Source: Natribaculum breve (GTDB taxonomy: Archaea; Halobacteriota; Halobacteria; Halobacteriales; Natrialbaceae). From it: a stretch of DNA of 64,000 nt. The stretch spans positions 1 through 64,000 of the forward strand of contig NZ_CP095393.1 in assembly GCF_023008585.1 (NCBI RefSeq). Reading direction: 5' to 3'. Made by a program: the position numbers and the translations under genes. The notes beneath the pieces were generated by a model. It ran no database searches. It was not told the DNA's origin and saw only the letters and a list, made by a program, of their open reading frames with translations. Shown one piece after another: positions 45,741 to 54,747 of this stretch. Each line of letters opens with the position of its first letter. Within the stretch, counting starts at the first letter, position 1.

Positions 45741-46109
45741 ATGATCGATAATGATAAATCGTTTGACGCTTTGGCTGACAGCCGCCGACGCCAGTTGTTA
45801 GTCGAGTTAGTAACCCACAACCCGCACCACGTTCCGGAGCTCTCTGGAAAGTCACAGGAGATCGCTAACGCTGACGAAAATCTCTTCCAACAACACCTGT
45901 CCAGCTCCCGAACAGTTCCAGGAGTGGACGAGGAACTCCTTCGGTTGCACCACGTTCATCTTCCCAAATTGGCCGACTACGGTTTCATCGAGTGGGACCG
46001 AGACGCCCACGTCGTAACGAAAGGTCCACGGTTCGACGAGATGAGGCCCTTGCTCGAACTGTTGATCGACCAGCAAAAGGAAGAGACCGTTGTACTCCTT
46101 CGTGAGTGA
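45741..46109 (+). CDS. ArsR-like winged-helix regulator
   Basis: The 122-residue protein starts DKSFDALADSRRRQLLVELV and ends HVHLPKLADYGFIEWDRDAHVVTKGPRFDEMRPLLELL, close in its second half to the regulator at 5225-5530. An insertion of ~25 residues in the middle (GKSQEIANADENLFQQHL) distinguishes it. A CCTGTACTTACCG motif lies just after the stop (46134-46146). Confidence 0.8.
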   Translation: MIDNDKSFDALADSRRRQLLVELVTHNPHHVPELSGKSQEIANADENLFQQHLSSSRTVPGVDEELLRLHHVHLPKLADYGFIEWDRDAHVVTKGPRFDEMRPLLELLIDQQKEETVVLLRE

Positions 46110-46266
46110 GAGGGGACGGCGTTCACTGTTTCACCTGTACTTACCGCGAGTTTCGCAAGGAGTCCTGAATAAAGGAACCATGCTACGGTCTACTTCGAGA
46201 TAGGTTTCTCTGCCCCACGAGCAGGTGAGAGGCAATCGGAGTTACTCATTGCCCCTCGTGAACACC

Positions 46267-46452
46267 ATGATCTTCAGAGAAATCTACCAGACAACGTTCG
46301 ACGAAGACATCCAGCCCGACTCAAGAACCAGTCCGTGTCCCAAGTGCAATGGCCAAGTCACCACCAACACAGTCGAAACTCGTTGTGAAGACTGTGGACA
46401 CCTCATCAAGGCACAACACCATCAGACGCAGAAAAGAGTCAATCATGCGTAG
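46267..46452 (+). CDS. Orphan TFIIB-type zinc ribbon
   Basis: The 61-residue protein contains PCPKCNGQVTTNTVETRCEDCG, the zinc ribbon normally found at the N-terminus of transcription factor B, without the cyclin folds. It could compete with TFB for RNA polymerase or be a relic. A degenerate copy with the same flanks lies at 59236-59396. ATG 46267 is chosen because earlier in-frame codons are not conserved in that copy. Confidence 0.65.
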   Translation: MIFREIYQTTFDEDIQPDSRTSPCPKCNGQVTTNTVETRCEDCGHLIKAQHHQTQKRVNHA

Positions 46453-46540
46453 ATAGGACGTTATTAGGTGAAAACCAACGTATGTTGGAACAACATATTC
46501 ACTGGAGTAACAACCTGATTTCGGATAATGCCAGATCCCG
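46285..46540 (+). repeat. Segmental duplication (partner at 59236-59483)
   Basis: From TTCGACGAAGAC through the end of the zinc-ribbon gene and the following spacer (TGGAACAA.ATATT.ACTGGAGTAACAAC...GGATAATGCCAGA), this segment matches 59236-59483 with scattered substitutions. Different genes follow each copy, so the border falls just after an ATGCCAGA start context. Confidence 0.75.
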
Positions 46541-46558
46541 TCGACGTCCGAGCGGCGG

Positions 46559-46897
46559 ATGCCGGAAGAGACCCGCCCGTGGCGGAGTAAGTTGTATCGG
46601 ACCAGAGGAGAGACCTTCGAGCGAACGTTCGAAGAGACAGGGATTTATGATTACACCTGTGCCGTCGTTGAACATGGCCATGGGCCAGACCGTGGACACG
46701 GTCCCTATGGCCATCATCGAACACACGAAGCGACGGGCATGGTTGGCCGCGTGATCGTCAGTTGGCTAGAACTCGATTCCGACGCTCAGCCTGCACTCCA
46801 GTCACCCGCAGATGGACCCCCCGACGCCGCAAAACGTGAACTTGAGGAGTTCAACGAACGAACCAGGGCGGCACTAGATTATCCCGACGAACATTGA
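46559..46897 (+). pseudogene. Halocyanin-like cupredoxin C-terminal fragment
   Basis: The 112-residue frame contains TFERTFEETGIYDYTCAVVEH...ATGMVGRVIV, the Cys/His/Met copper loop of halocyanin-type blue copper proteins, here with a His/Gly-rich insertion. The N-terminal strands, signal and first His ligand are missing. The frame starts in the spacer after the zinc-ribbon gene, so it is probably a truncated relic, though a short expressed protein cannot be excluded. Confidence 0.55.
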
Positions 46898-47066
46898 ATG
46901 CGTTGATCTCAGCCAATCCAGAGACGATCTCAGATATCACTCGCTCTCTGGTGGTTCTGGGCGATCTGGGCCTACGTGACTACGTGCGGCGTATCTGGTC
47001 CTGAAGTGCCACGGATGTGTCCCCGCTGATCGAGTCTCCTCAACCGATTTGATCAAAAGTTTGTAA

Positions 47067-47322
47067 CTTGAGGGACAAGAGGTTCTGTGGACATCAAACG
47101 TGGTCGAATGAGCCATGGGTAAAATCTCGAAGCGGTGCAAAAACCAGTGGATGCGATGGACAGAATCGCTTCTTTGGCTCAATCTCGTGAGATATGCTGA
47201 TTCCGAGCAGTTCGTCGGCGAACGCCGACGAACTGCTCGAGCGGTCAGCCAAAACAGCCCTCACATTGGAGGTGTCAGTTGACGCTACCAGAGGCGAACT
47301 CCAGACGACTTTGTGACGGGAC
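47067..47322 (+). mobile_element. ISH6 3' fragment with one inverted repeat
   Basis: The segment encodes the last ~80 residues of the ISH6 transposase (LEGQEVLWTSNVVE...) with a frameshift near 47108. It keeps the terminal repeat (GAACTCCAGACGACTTTGTGACGGGAC). The 5' three quarters of the element are gone. The adjacent stretch 46898-47066 has no gene. Confidence 0.8.
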
Positions 47323-47365
47323 GCATTATTTAGGGAGTGAAAATGGATGACGGAGACGGTTGCAA

Positions 47366-48403
47366 TTAGTCGGCGATCGGTTGCGCGTTCTCCCGGGCGA
47401 ATAGGTCGAGTATGATTTTCGCGCCCCCAAGGACTACGGGGCCGATGAACAGGCCAATCGCTCCAAACACGACGAGTCCCCCGAAAATGCCTACCACGAT
47501 GGTTGCCGCATTGATCGCCCCGCTCCGCCCGATGATTACTGGCCGAAGGTAGATGTCGGAGACGCTAATTATCGAACCATACACCAGTATCGCGCTCGCT
47601 GCCACGGGCCGTCCGACCAGAAGAAGATAGACCGAAACTGGCACCCAGACACCGAACGCGCCGATGAGCGGGAGCAGTGTGAGGACGAAGGTCGCGACGG
47701 TCAGGAAGACGACCCCGGACATACCAACGAGTGCTAGTCCGATTCCCAACAGCACGGCTTGGATGCCCGCGACAGCGACGTTACCCACGACGGAGGCCCA
47801 CATGAGGTGGTCGAGCTCTACGAACAGTTCTCGCTGTACACGATCGTCGACGGGGACGACCGATTCCAGCCACGCGACGAACCGGTCGCCGTCGCGTAAC
47901 AGTGCAAAGAGGACGAAACCTGTCACGGTGAGCCCAATCAGCACACCCGGGAGGCCGCCGATGACGGAGAGTGTGCCAGTAGCGAGTCGCTGCGCGGTCT
48001 GCGTGATTGGCTCCTGATAGGTCGCGTACAACAGGTCGAGGTCGACGACGAATCCGATGGTTTCGAATCGGTCCTCGATACGGCCCGGTCTGAACGCTCC
48101 CTCCTGGATTGCGGTGAGGAGAGCCAGGCCCTGCTGAAAAGCGATAGCGAGGACGTATACGACCGGAATGAAAAATACGACTATCGACATCGCGATGGTG
48201 GCGACCGCTGCCGTCGCCGAGCTCAGCCATTGCTCGAGTCTCCGTTGTACGGGTGTGAGAACGTATGCGAGCACGATCGCGAGCAAGACGTATTGCAAGT
48301 ATGTGAAGACGAGCAGTACGGCGAGCGCCGTGCTTACCACTGCGAAGATCGTTAGTGCATTCCTGTGCGAAGACTGCTGTGGCGGCTCGCTCTTCTTAGC
48401 CAT
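47366..48403 (-). CDS. AI-2E family (PerM-type) transporter
   Basis: The 345-residue protein has seven to eight membrane helices (for example ALTIFAVVSTALAVLLVFTYLQ; AATAAVATIAMSIVVFFIPVVYV; LPGVLIGLTVTGFVLFALLRDGDRF) and ends with GLFIGPVVLGGAKIILD, typical of the AI-2E/PerM family. Members export small solutes or ions; substrates in archaea are unknown. A different AI-2E gene is present as a fragment at 49227-49597. Confidence 0.88.
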   Translation of the reverse strand: MAKKSEPPQQSSHRNALTIFAVVSTALAVLLVFTYLQYVLLAIVLAYVLTPVQRRLEQWLSSATAAVATIAMSIVVFFIPVVYVLAIAFQQGLALLTAIQEGAFRPGRIEDRFETIGFVVDLDLLYATYQEPITQTAQRLATGTLSVIGGLPGVLIGLTVTGFVLFALLRDGDRFVAWLESVVPVDDRVQRELFVELDHLMWASVVGNVAVAGIQAVLLGIGLALVGMSGVVFLTVATFVLTLLPLIGAFGVWVPVSVYLLLVGRPVAASAILVYGSIISVSDIYLRPVIIGRSGAINAATIVVGIFGGLVVFGAIGLFIGPVVLGGAKIILDLFARENAQPIAD

Positions 48404-48603
48404 ATACTCCTTTAGACGGAAATCCTTATCATTTCGGTGCCCGTACCCCCGCGATTCTTCACGTAAGGGGGTAGGCCGATTTCTCGATGACGGGTCTGAG
48501 ATTTCCGGATGGACATGCCCAGATTTGAAATACTGGGCTGTGTTGAAATCCTCAAGCGATGATAGGTTTCAGCGACCGTGCTGTATACAGTAGACTGACT
48601 GAA

Positions 48604-49227
48604 GAGGGTGTCATAGAACGAGTGGCACACCAAAGAGCAGGGTGAACGCTGTGGTGGATGAGCCCAGCGACCCTGCAAGAGCATTCTTCGGTAGAGACGT
48701 TCTTCAATGTCGTGGAGACAGAGACGCTAGCGTTGTTTGAGCACCTCTCATTCGAGTTTCTCGAAGAGTTCGATGTGTTCGCCCCGTCTCCGCCGGGGCG
48801 AACACGAGATCACGAGCCACCAGAGCTGATGTGTGGCTTCCTCCATTGCTACTACAAAGACATCTACGGCATCCGTCCCGTTGAACGAGAGCTTCAGAAT
48901 ACAGTTGTCTGGCTCAGTTGTGGCTTCGATCGACCGCCGTCGAGAGACGCGGTCGATCGCTTTCTCACCGATCTCGAACACGTCGTTGACCAAATCTTTG
49001 ACCACCTCGTCGAGCAGGCCGCCCGCCGCGGCCTGCTCGACTTGACCTACTGCATCGATTCGACTGACGTGAGAACGATGCCAGCCGATCAAGATGCGTC
49101 GAAATGCTACGATCTAACCGCCGAAGAATACTACTACGGCTACGGCTGTACGATCGTCTCGACCGGACAAAAGATCCCTATCGCCGCGGAATTCACCGAG
49201 AGCAAACAAGCACCAGAAGAGACGGCC
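48604..49227 (+). pseudogene. Truncated DDE transposase with left IS end
   Basis: GAGGGTGTCATAGAAC at 48604-48619 is a likely terminal repeat 39 bases before the ATG at 48658. The protein keeps the N-terminal ~190 residues, including the first catalytic Asp (YCIDSTDVRTM) and ASKCYDLTAEEYYYGYGCT. After KQAPEETA the sequence switches to a transporter fragment, so the last two catalytic residues are missing. It is an inactive IS4/IS5-type element. The same terminal word recurs alone at 59189-59204. Confidence 0.75.
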
Positions 49228-49597
49228 ATCCCCGTCCTCCTCGGTTTGCTGACCGGAATCGCGACGCTCATCCCGCTTGTCGGCATGAAGATCGTGTATA
49301 TCCCTACACCGCGCTCCTCCTCGGGACGACCGCGACGACAGAAACGCCGCTCTGGCATCCGCTCGTCTTCTTTCTCGTCACGCTGGTTCTCGTCGATACG
49401 ATCCCAGGTTTCTTCATCCGGTCGTGGCTGGCTGCACGGAGCGGGTCCACATGGGGCTCGTGCTCCTCGGGTACGCCCTGGGAACCCTGGCGTTTGGCTG
49501 GTTTGGCCTGTTTCTCGGACCGATTATTGTGGTGCTCACGGTCCATTTCGGCCACTCGATATTCTCGCGACTCGTCAGCGATCTCTCGGCTGACTGA
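49227..49597 (+). pseudogene. AI-2E transporter 3' fragment
   Basis: It encodes VLLGLLTGIATLIPLVGMKIVYIP, then in a second frame YTALLLGTTATTETPLWHPL...DTIPGFFIRSWLAARSG, and in a third GLVLLGYALGTLAFGWFGLFLGPI. Two frameshifts (near 49305 and 49443) and loss of the 5' half make it non-functional. It differs from the intact AI-2E gene next door, so it came from another paralogue. It is fused to the truncated transposase. Confidence 0.8.
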
Positions 49598-49693
49598 TCA
49601 ACCTCAGGTTACGGCTGAGAGACAGTGCCGCGACGCTGACAGAGACTACCGCCCTGCCCCACCTGTAGATGAGTCTGGTTCGCTTCGGTCACT

Positions 49694-50536
49694 ATGCTTT
49701 TGCAGCGACGGACACAGTGGAAGCATGTGAAAGAATCAGGGCCGGAAAGCAAGGACACGGTTGATCCAACGCGAGTTACAGAGGTTCTCGATTCGTTGAT
49801 TGAAAGCGGGTTCCACGAAATCAACCGCGAGACGAACGGATTGTTACTTTCTGGATTCTCGGCCGGTCTCGATATTGGGTTCGGACCATTATTGATGGCG
49901 GTGATACTCACCCTCTCACCGGGTGGGTATGGTGATCTCGGGACGGAGTTGCTACTTGCGAGTGTCTACTCTGTGGGATTCATGTTTGTCATCTTGGGAC
50001 GGTTAGAACTGTTCACCGAACATACGACCGTGGCCGTGATGCCGGTCCTCGACGGACGAGCGTCACTCGCGGAACTCGGCCGTCTCTGGGGCTTGGTCTA
50101 CGTCAGTAATATCGTCGGTGGTGCGGCGTTCGTGGCACTCATCGTTACGCTGCTGCCCGATCTAGGTGTCGCCTCGCCGGAGGCCTTCGAGACTATCGCT
50201 CTCTCACTCGTTACCCACGATTTCACATGGCTATTCGCCGCTGGCGTGCTTGCGGGATGGCTGATGGGACTGCTAGCGTGGCTCGTTACTGCTGCTCAAG
50301 AGACGACAAGCCGTCTCATTATCATCTGGATCGTCACGGGTGCAATCGGTATCCTCCACCTCCCTCATTCAATTGCGGGTAACGTTGAGGTGCTATTCGG
50401 CGTCTTTCTGTCGCCCCAAGTATCAGTGATTGACTACGTATCGTTCCTCGCGTTAGCCACGATGGGAAACGCAGTTGGCGGGGTTATGTTCGTTGCCCTA
50501 TTGAAGTACGGCCACGTTGTCCGGGGCGGGGAGTAG
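49694..50536 (+). CDS. Formate/nitrite transporter family channel
   Basis: The 280-residue protein has six membrane helices and FNT-type features (NGLLLSGFSAGLDIGFGPLL; YSVGFMFVILGRLELFTEHT; NIVGGAAFVALI; LATMGNAVGGVMFVALL). Family members pass formate, nitrite or related monovalent anions through pentameric channels. It resembles the YfdC-like branch more than FocA. It appears monocistronic. Confidence 0.88.
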   Translation: MLLQRRTQWKHVKESGPESKDTVDPTRVTEVLDSLIESGFHEINRETNGLLLSGFSAGLDIGFGPLLMAVILTLSPGGYGDLGTELLLASVYSVGFMFVILGRLELFTEHTTVAVMPVLDGRASLAELGRLWGLVYVSNIVGGAAFVALIVTLLPDLGVASPEAFETIALSLVTHDFTWLFAAGVLAGWLMGLLAWLVTAAQETTSRLIIIWIVTGAIGILHLPHSIAGNVEVLFGVFLSPQVSVIDYVSFLALATMGNAVGGVMFVALLKYGHVVRGGE

Positions 50537-50723
50537 TGGCAAGTGGCCATGTTGAACTACCACATCCAAGACAGGTATCGGATGGCGTGCTGAAAAGAGG
50601 GGAGCACATCTCACATCGACAAACAGGCGACTACGAACCGCAAGCCATCGAGGGCTAATTCCGGAAAACACCGAGTGCCGCACAGCTCGTCACTCCTCTT
50701 CGAAGAGATGGATTGAATCCACG

Positions 50724-51257
50724 CTACTGGATGATGGACCCGAGGTACTTGCGGAGGTCTTTTACCGCGTCTGTGACCCGTCGCCGGCGACGTGAGTTGA
50801 CATCGACTTCTATGCCGTGACTCTCGATCCATTGTCGCATTTTGTTACGACCGGCTTTCCGTTTGATGCCGACCTGTCGGAGGTGTTTGATCGGGTGTCG
50901 CAGCCAGTTGTATTCCTCGTGGGCGAAAACGTCGATATACTCTGGCGAGTGGGCGATGAGGATGACGTGGATCTGTCTGTCGGCCAGCAAGGCCGGTCGA
51001 TACGCCCAGCTACCATTTGGGTCCGACCCAACTGACGGCTGGTGATACCACGCTAGTGGGTCCCACTCGAACCCGTGTTTCTGGAGTGTCTCTGTGAACT
51101 CGTCCAGCGGCTGCTGGACGGTGCCAACATATTCGGTATCACGAAGACGGTACTCGGGCTGTCCGAGCGTTCGCCCAAGTCGGGTAATCAAGGGACCGAG
51201 CCGCGTTCTCACGCGGTAGGGAACATTGGGTTCGAGGGTCTCAATGATGGACTGCAT
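50724..51257 (-). CDS. Conserved-looking hypothetical protein
   Basis: The 177-residue protein is soluble with an aromatic centre (HGFEWDPLAWYHQP...GSWAYRPALLADRQIHVILIAH) and a basic helical C-terminus (HLRQVGIKRKAGRNKMRQW). No family is recognised. A possible role in nucleic-acid binding is suggested only by the basic tail. Confidence 0.6.
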   Translation of the reverse strand: MQSIIETLEPNVPYRVRTRLGPLITRLGRTLGQPEYRLRDTEYVGTVQQPLDEFTETLQKHGFEWDPLAWYHQPSVGSDPNGSWAYRPALLADRQIHVILIAHSPEYIDVFAHEEYNWLRHPIKHLRQVGIKRKAGRNKMRQWIESHGIEVDVNSRRRRRVTDAVKDLRKYLGSIIQ

Positions 51258-51496
51258 TTGGTGGCCGTTGGGTTTCTAACACCTCGAATGTATTGCAGAC
51301 CCGGCGAAACGCAAGTGAAGTGAGCGGCATCCCGCCACCGTATCCTGAGCGGAATCGCCCCATGCTGACTACGCTCTCTGTATTCACCACGTCCGCTTAA
51401 ACCGACCACCGATTGAGGGTTTCAACAAGGCCGAAATATACCCTCCATGTCGGTGGTGGAGCGGGGTATAGAGGGCTGCAGTACCTACTAGGAGTG

Positions 51497-51703
51497 ATGT
51501 CCGAATCAGAAGCAAATCGCTGGGAGTACGAGACGCTTCGCCCACCGCGTGATGAGACCCAAAAAGAAGCAGAGGATCCGAAAGCAGAGTTGAATCAACT
51601 CGGTGTAGAGGGCTGGGAGTTTGTGGAGACGATCGACTACGAGGGAGGCGGCACCAAGTACCTCGTTTTCAAGCGACCTGCCCAATCGAGTGAGCCAGTA
51701 TGA
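51497..51703 (+). CDS. DUF4177-like small protein, copy 1
   Basis: The 68-residue protein has the DUF4177 pattern (WEYETLRPPRD...LNQLGVEGWEFVETIDYEGGGTKYLVFKRP). AGGAGTG lies just before the ATG. Its stop overlaps the next start (ATGA, 51700-51703). A second copy of this pair follows at 53268-54453. DUF4177 proteins are small beta-rich proteins without a known role. Confidence 0.75.
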   Translation: MSESEANRWEYETLRPPRDETQKEAEDPKAELNQLGVEGWEFVETIDYEGGGTKYLVFKRPAQSSEPV

Positions 51704-52716
51704 CTGACGAGACCGACATCAGTACGGCCAACACGATGCGTGAGCGCTCGGGCGAGAGTCAGATAAAACTCTGGTTGCTGCTGCGCGCGAACCGCCTTCT
51801 CGTCTCCAGTGTCTTGACCAGCGCCGTGTTCGTCGCATTCGTGATCGCCGTCGCTGTCCTCGATCCACCGTTTTCACGGCAACTCAAGTCCGGCGACATG
51901 ATCGAGACGATGTTCTCGACGATGATCACGGTCATCGTGACTGGGACGACACTCGTCGTCACGATCGGTCAGCTCGTCCTCACCCAAGAGAACGGCCCGC
52001 TCGGCGATCAACGCGAGCGGATGGCCAGTTCAATGGATGTCCGGGACTTTACTGAAGAATTAATCGGGTCTCCGAGTCCTGCCGACCCATCCGAATTCCT
52101 CCGCCAGATCATCGGAATCACGGCACAACGGACGACGGCTCTTCGAGAGTCTATTGGCAAGAATGATGACGAGAACCTCCGAGAAGAGGTCGATGAATTC
52201 GCTGAGAGCGTCACTGGGAACGCTGACACGGTACGTGATCAACTTGAGGGTGCGCAGTTCGGCTCGTTCGATGTATTATTCGCCGCACTGAATTTCAATT
52301 ATAGCTGGAAAATCTTCCAAGTTGAACGTCTCGCGAACGAATACGAAGAGAGCCTCACTGAGGAAGAACATGGCTTGCTTGACGACCTCAAAACAGCGCT
52401 GTCTCTTTTTGGTCCGGCGCGCGAACACATCAAGACGCTGTACTTCCAGTGGGCACTCATCGACTTGTCTCAGATGATTCTCTATGCTGCAGTCCCGGCA
52501 TTGGCCGTTGCAGGTATCATGGTCGGAATCGTCGATGCGGGGACGTTCCCGGGAAGCACACTCGGTCTCGATCACATCATCCTCGTCGTGGGAGGTGCGT
52601 TTGCAGTGACGCTTGTTCCATTCATGCTGTTCGTCTCGTACGTCCTTCGCATCCTCACCATAGCGAAACGGACACTTGCCATCGAGCCGCTGATCCTCCG
52701 CGAATCACAACGCTAA
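51700..52716 (+). CDS. Four-helix membrane protein of a duplicated module, copy 1
   Basis: The 338-residue protein has two N-terminal helices (LLVSSVLTSAVFVAFVIAV; MFSTMITVIVTGTTLVVTIG), a ~160-residue polar helical domain and two C-terminal helices (MILYAAVPALAVAGIMVGI; LVVGGAFAVTLVPFMLFVSY). It matches copy 2 along its length (SGDMIETMFSTM; TTLVVTI; PADPSEFL). Channel or sensor roles are conceivable, but no family is recognised with confidence. Confidence 0.72.
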   Translation: MTDETDISTANTMRERSGESQIKLWLLLRANRLLVSSVLTSAVFVAFVIAVAVLDPPFSRQLKSGDMIETMFSTMITVIVTGTTLVVTIGQLVLTQENGPLGDQRERMASSMDVRDFTEELIGSPSPADPSEFLRQIIGITAQRTTALRESIGKNDDENLREEVDEFAESVTGNADTVRDQLEGAQFGSFDVLFAALNFNYSWKIFQVERLANEYEESLTEEEHGLLDDLKTALSLFGPAREHIKTLYFQWALIDLSQMILYAAVPALAVAGIMVGIVDAGTFPGSTLGLDHIILVVGGAFAVTLVPFMLFVSYVLRILTIAKRTLAIEPLILRESQR

Positions 52717-52772
52717 GGCGTTACAGCTCCGCTTGGCGCTCGTTTGGGGACGTCTGCTTGGTGTGCCTACGA

Positions 52773-52922
52773 CTGGCGACGCCGCGCCGAGGCGGGAGTC
52801 GCCTCTGGTGGTGGCCGTTTGAGGAGTCCATCGACATAGTAACACGGGCTGCGTGGACGGCCCTGGTTGTGCGTTGGGCCGTCCTCGCGAACCAACCACC
52901 CGACGATCGGTTCTCCCGGTAG
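52773..52922 (+). mobile_element. ISH3-family transposase C-terminal remnant
   Basis: The frame encodes ATPRRGGSRLWWWPFEESI, then continues like the final 50 residues of ISH3 transposases to QPPDDRFSR and a stop. Everything upstream is absent. The following ~340 bases to 53267 hold no gene and may include the rest of the ISH3 right end. The fragment lies between the two copies of the DUF4177 module. Confidence 0.8.
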
Positions 52923-53267
52923 TCACCGACCAGGTACGCCTCTTCGGGAGTGGCAACGCTGTCGCGTCGGCGGCTGACTGCCGTCGACAGCGACAAGGCC
53001 CCATCGATCTCCTCATGGTTTCCCCGTCAACCGTGGTGGTGCAGCCGATCCGACGCAGAACTCGAACCTCAAACACGGTTGGATGTGGACGCTTCGTGAG
53101 GTACTGAAAATGGATTTCCAGATCGTTCGAGATTCATACTCGAGACTACCTGGGACTTATGATTGTGATAGACGACGATGCACGACCACACCGCTCCGTT
53201 CTTGATCATTACACGATGGGGAACAGCCTGTCAGCAGAGTCATCACCGTGAGAGCCGATAACAACTC

Positions 53268-53465
53268 ATGGGTACCGAAATGCACCAACAGTGGGAATAC
53301 AAGACACTCGAACCGCCAAAGGGATTGACCAAGCGAGAGGCGGTCGATCCAACAGACGAACTCAACCGCCTCGGTGCAGAGGGTTGGGAACTCGCAGAGA
53401 CGATCAGCTACGACGGTGGCGGCACGAAACTACTGCTGTTCAAACGCCCAGTTTCTCATGAGTGA
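53268..53465 (+). CDS. DUF4177-like small protein, copy 2
   Basis: The 65-residue protein repeats the copy-1 pattern (WEYKTLEPPKG...LNRLGAEGWELAETISYDGGGTKLLLFKRP). Its stop overlaps the next start by 8 bases (ATGAGTGA, 53458-53465). Conservation of the pair as a unit argues that the two products act together. Confidence 0.75.
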   Translation: MGTEMHQQWEYKTLEPPKGLTKREAVDPTDELNRLGAEGWELAETISYDGGGTKLLLFKRPVSHE

Positions 53466-54453
53466 CCTCTCGACGGACAACACGCTCCGTGAGCGGACAG
53501 ACGTCAACAAGTACTGGTTCTGGTTGCTGCTCGGGGCTAACCGGTGGGTCGTCGCCGGCGGGCTCGCTTTCCTGATCTTCCTCGTGTTCATGATCTGGGG
53601 TATGATGAAGCCGGTGTCGTTGTACTCGACCATGCAGTCGAGCGATATGGTCGAGACAGTATTCGCCAGTCTCGTCAGCGCAATCATCACGGGAACGACA
53701 CTCGTCGTCACGATCAATCAGCTCGTCCTCTCCCAGGAAATCGGCTCGCTCGGGAGCCAGCGTAGTCGGATGGACACGACGATGGATTTCCGCCAGAACA
53801 CCGACAGCCTCCTCGGGATGACGACGCCCGCCGACCCTTCGGCATACCTCGATGCGCTTATCGAAACGAGCGAACAGCGAGCAAAGACACTGCGAGACAC
53901 ACTCTCCGAGACTGAAAACCAGGAGCTCTACAAGAAGATAGACGAGTACGTCACCGACCTGTTGGAGAACGCCGACCACGCACGCAACCACCTCGAAGAC
54001 ACAGATTTCGGCACCTTCGACGTCTTATCGCCCGCGCTCGATTACAACTACGATCGGAAGATGCACGACGTTCGCCGACTCGGGATGGAGTACGAAGACT
54101 CCCTCACCGACGAGGAACGAAGCGCGTTCAGAAATTTGCTCGAGGCGCTTACGATGTACGGGCCAGTCCGCGAGTACATCAAGGACCTCTACATCCAGTG
54201 GGCGCTGGTAAAACTTTCACGAGCCATCCTGTACGCCGCAGTGATTGCACTCACCGTCGCTGGGGGGATGGTCGTCTTCGTCGATGCGACGACGTTTCTC
54301 GGCACGTTCCTCGGTATCGAGAGCGTTCTCTGGGTTGTTAGCACTGCGTTTGCCATCTCAGCGCTGCCATTTCTCCTGTTCATCTCCTATATCCTGCGGC
54401 TCGCGACGCTCGCGAAACAGACCCTCTCGATGGGACCGCTCATGCTTAGCTAA
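53458..54453 (+). CDS. Four-helix membrane protein of a duplicated module, copy 2
   Basis: The 331-residue protein has the topology of copy 1: two helices near the start (WVVAGGLAFLIFLVFMIWGM; VETVFASLVSAIITGTTLVV), a polar helical domain (LIETSEQRAKTLRDTLSETE...), and two final helices (AILYAAVIALTVAGGMVVFV; LWVVSTAFAISALPFLLFIS). The loop domain is diverged while helix 2 and the SSDMVET region are well kept. The ATG at 53458 is chosen because it sits where copy 1 starts. Confidence 0.72.
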   Translation: MSDLSTDNTLRERTDVNKYWFWLLLGANRWVVAGGLAFLIFLVFMIWGMMKPVSLYSTMQSSDMVETVFASLVSAIITGTTLVVTINQLVLSQEIGSLGSQRSRMDTTMDFRQNTDSLLGMTTPADPSAYLDALIETSEQRAKTLRDTLSETENQELYKKIDEYVTDLLENADHARNHLEDTDFGTFDVLSPALDYNYDRKMHDVRRLGMEYEDSLTDEERSAFRNLLEALTMYGPVREYIKDLYIQWALVKLSRAILYAAVIALTVAGGMVVFVDATTFLGTFLGIESVLWVVSTAFAISALPFLLFISYILRLATLAKQTLSMGPLMLS

Positions 54454-54747
54454 CCGACTACCAGATTTAAACGCGTACTACGCAGGTCGCCCACGTAGTC
54501 CGCAAAGGAGCTTTCCCAAGGGTTTGAACGCACAACGCACGAAGCACGCTCCGAATATCGTCGGCGATGGGAATGACGCGCCACAAGTGCGAGATAGAGA
54601 GCTTCTCTTCAGCAGGACCCGATGCTGATTTGCCTACGATAGCAGTCGATCACCCGCGAATCATTTATAGGATTTTAGTGAATGGGACGGGATGCATAGA
54701 TATATGGACACACTCCAATCGAACGGCAGTACTTTCCAGGATCACCG
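54454..54747 (+). promoter_or_regulatory. Gap with TATA-like box before the CorC-like gene
   Basis: No gene is seen. TTTATAGGATTTT (54664-54676) is a good TATA-like element about 75 bases before the next ATG, so the transcript would have a leader. Confidence 0.4.
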
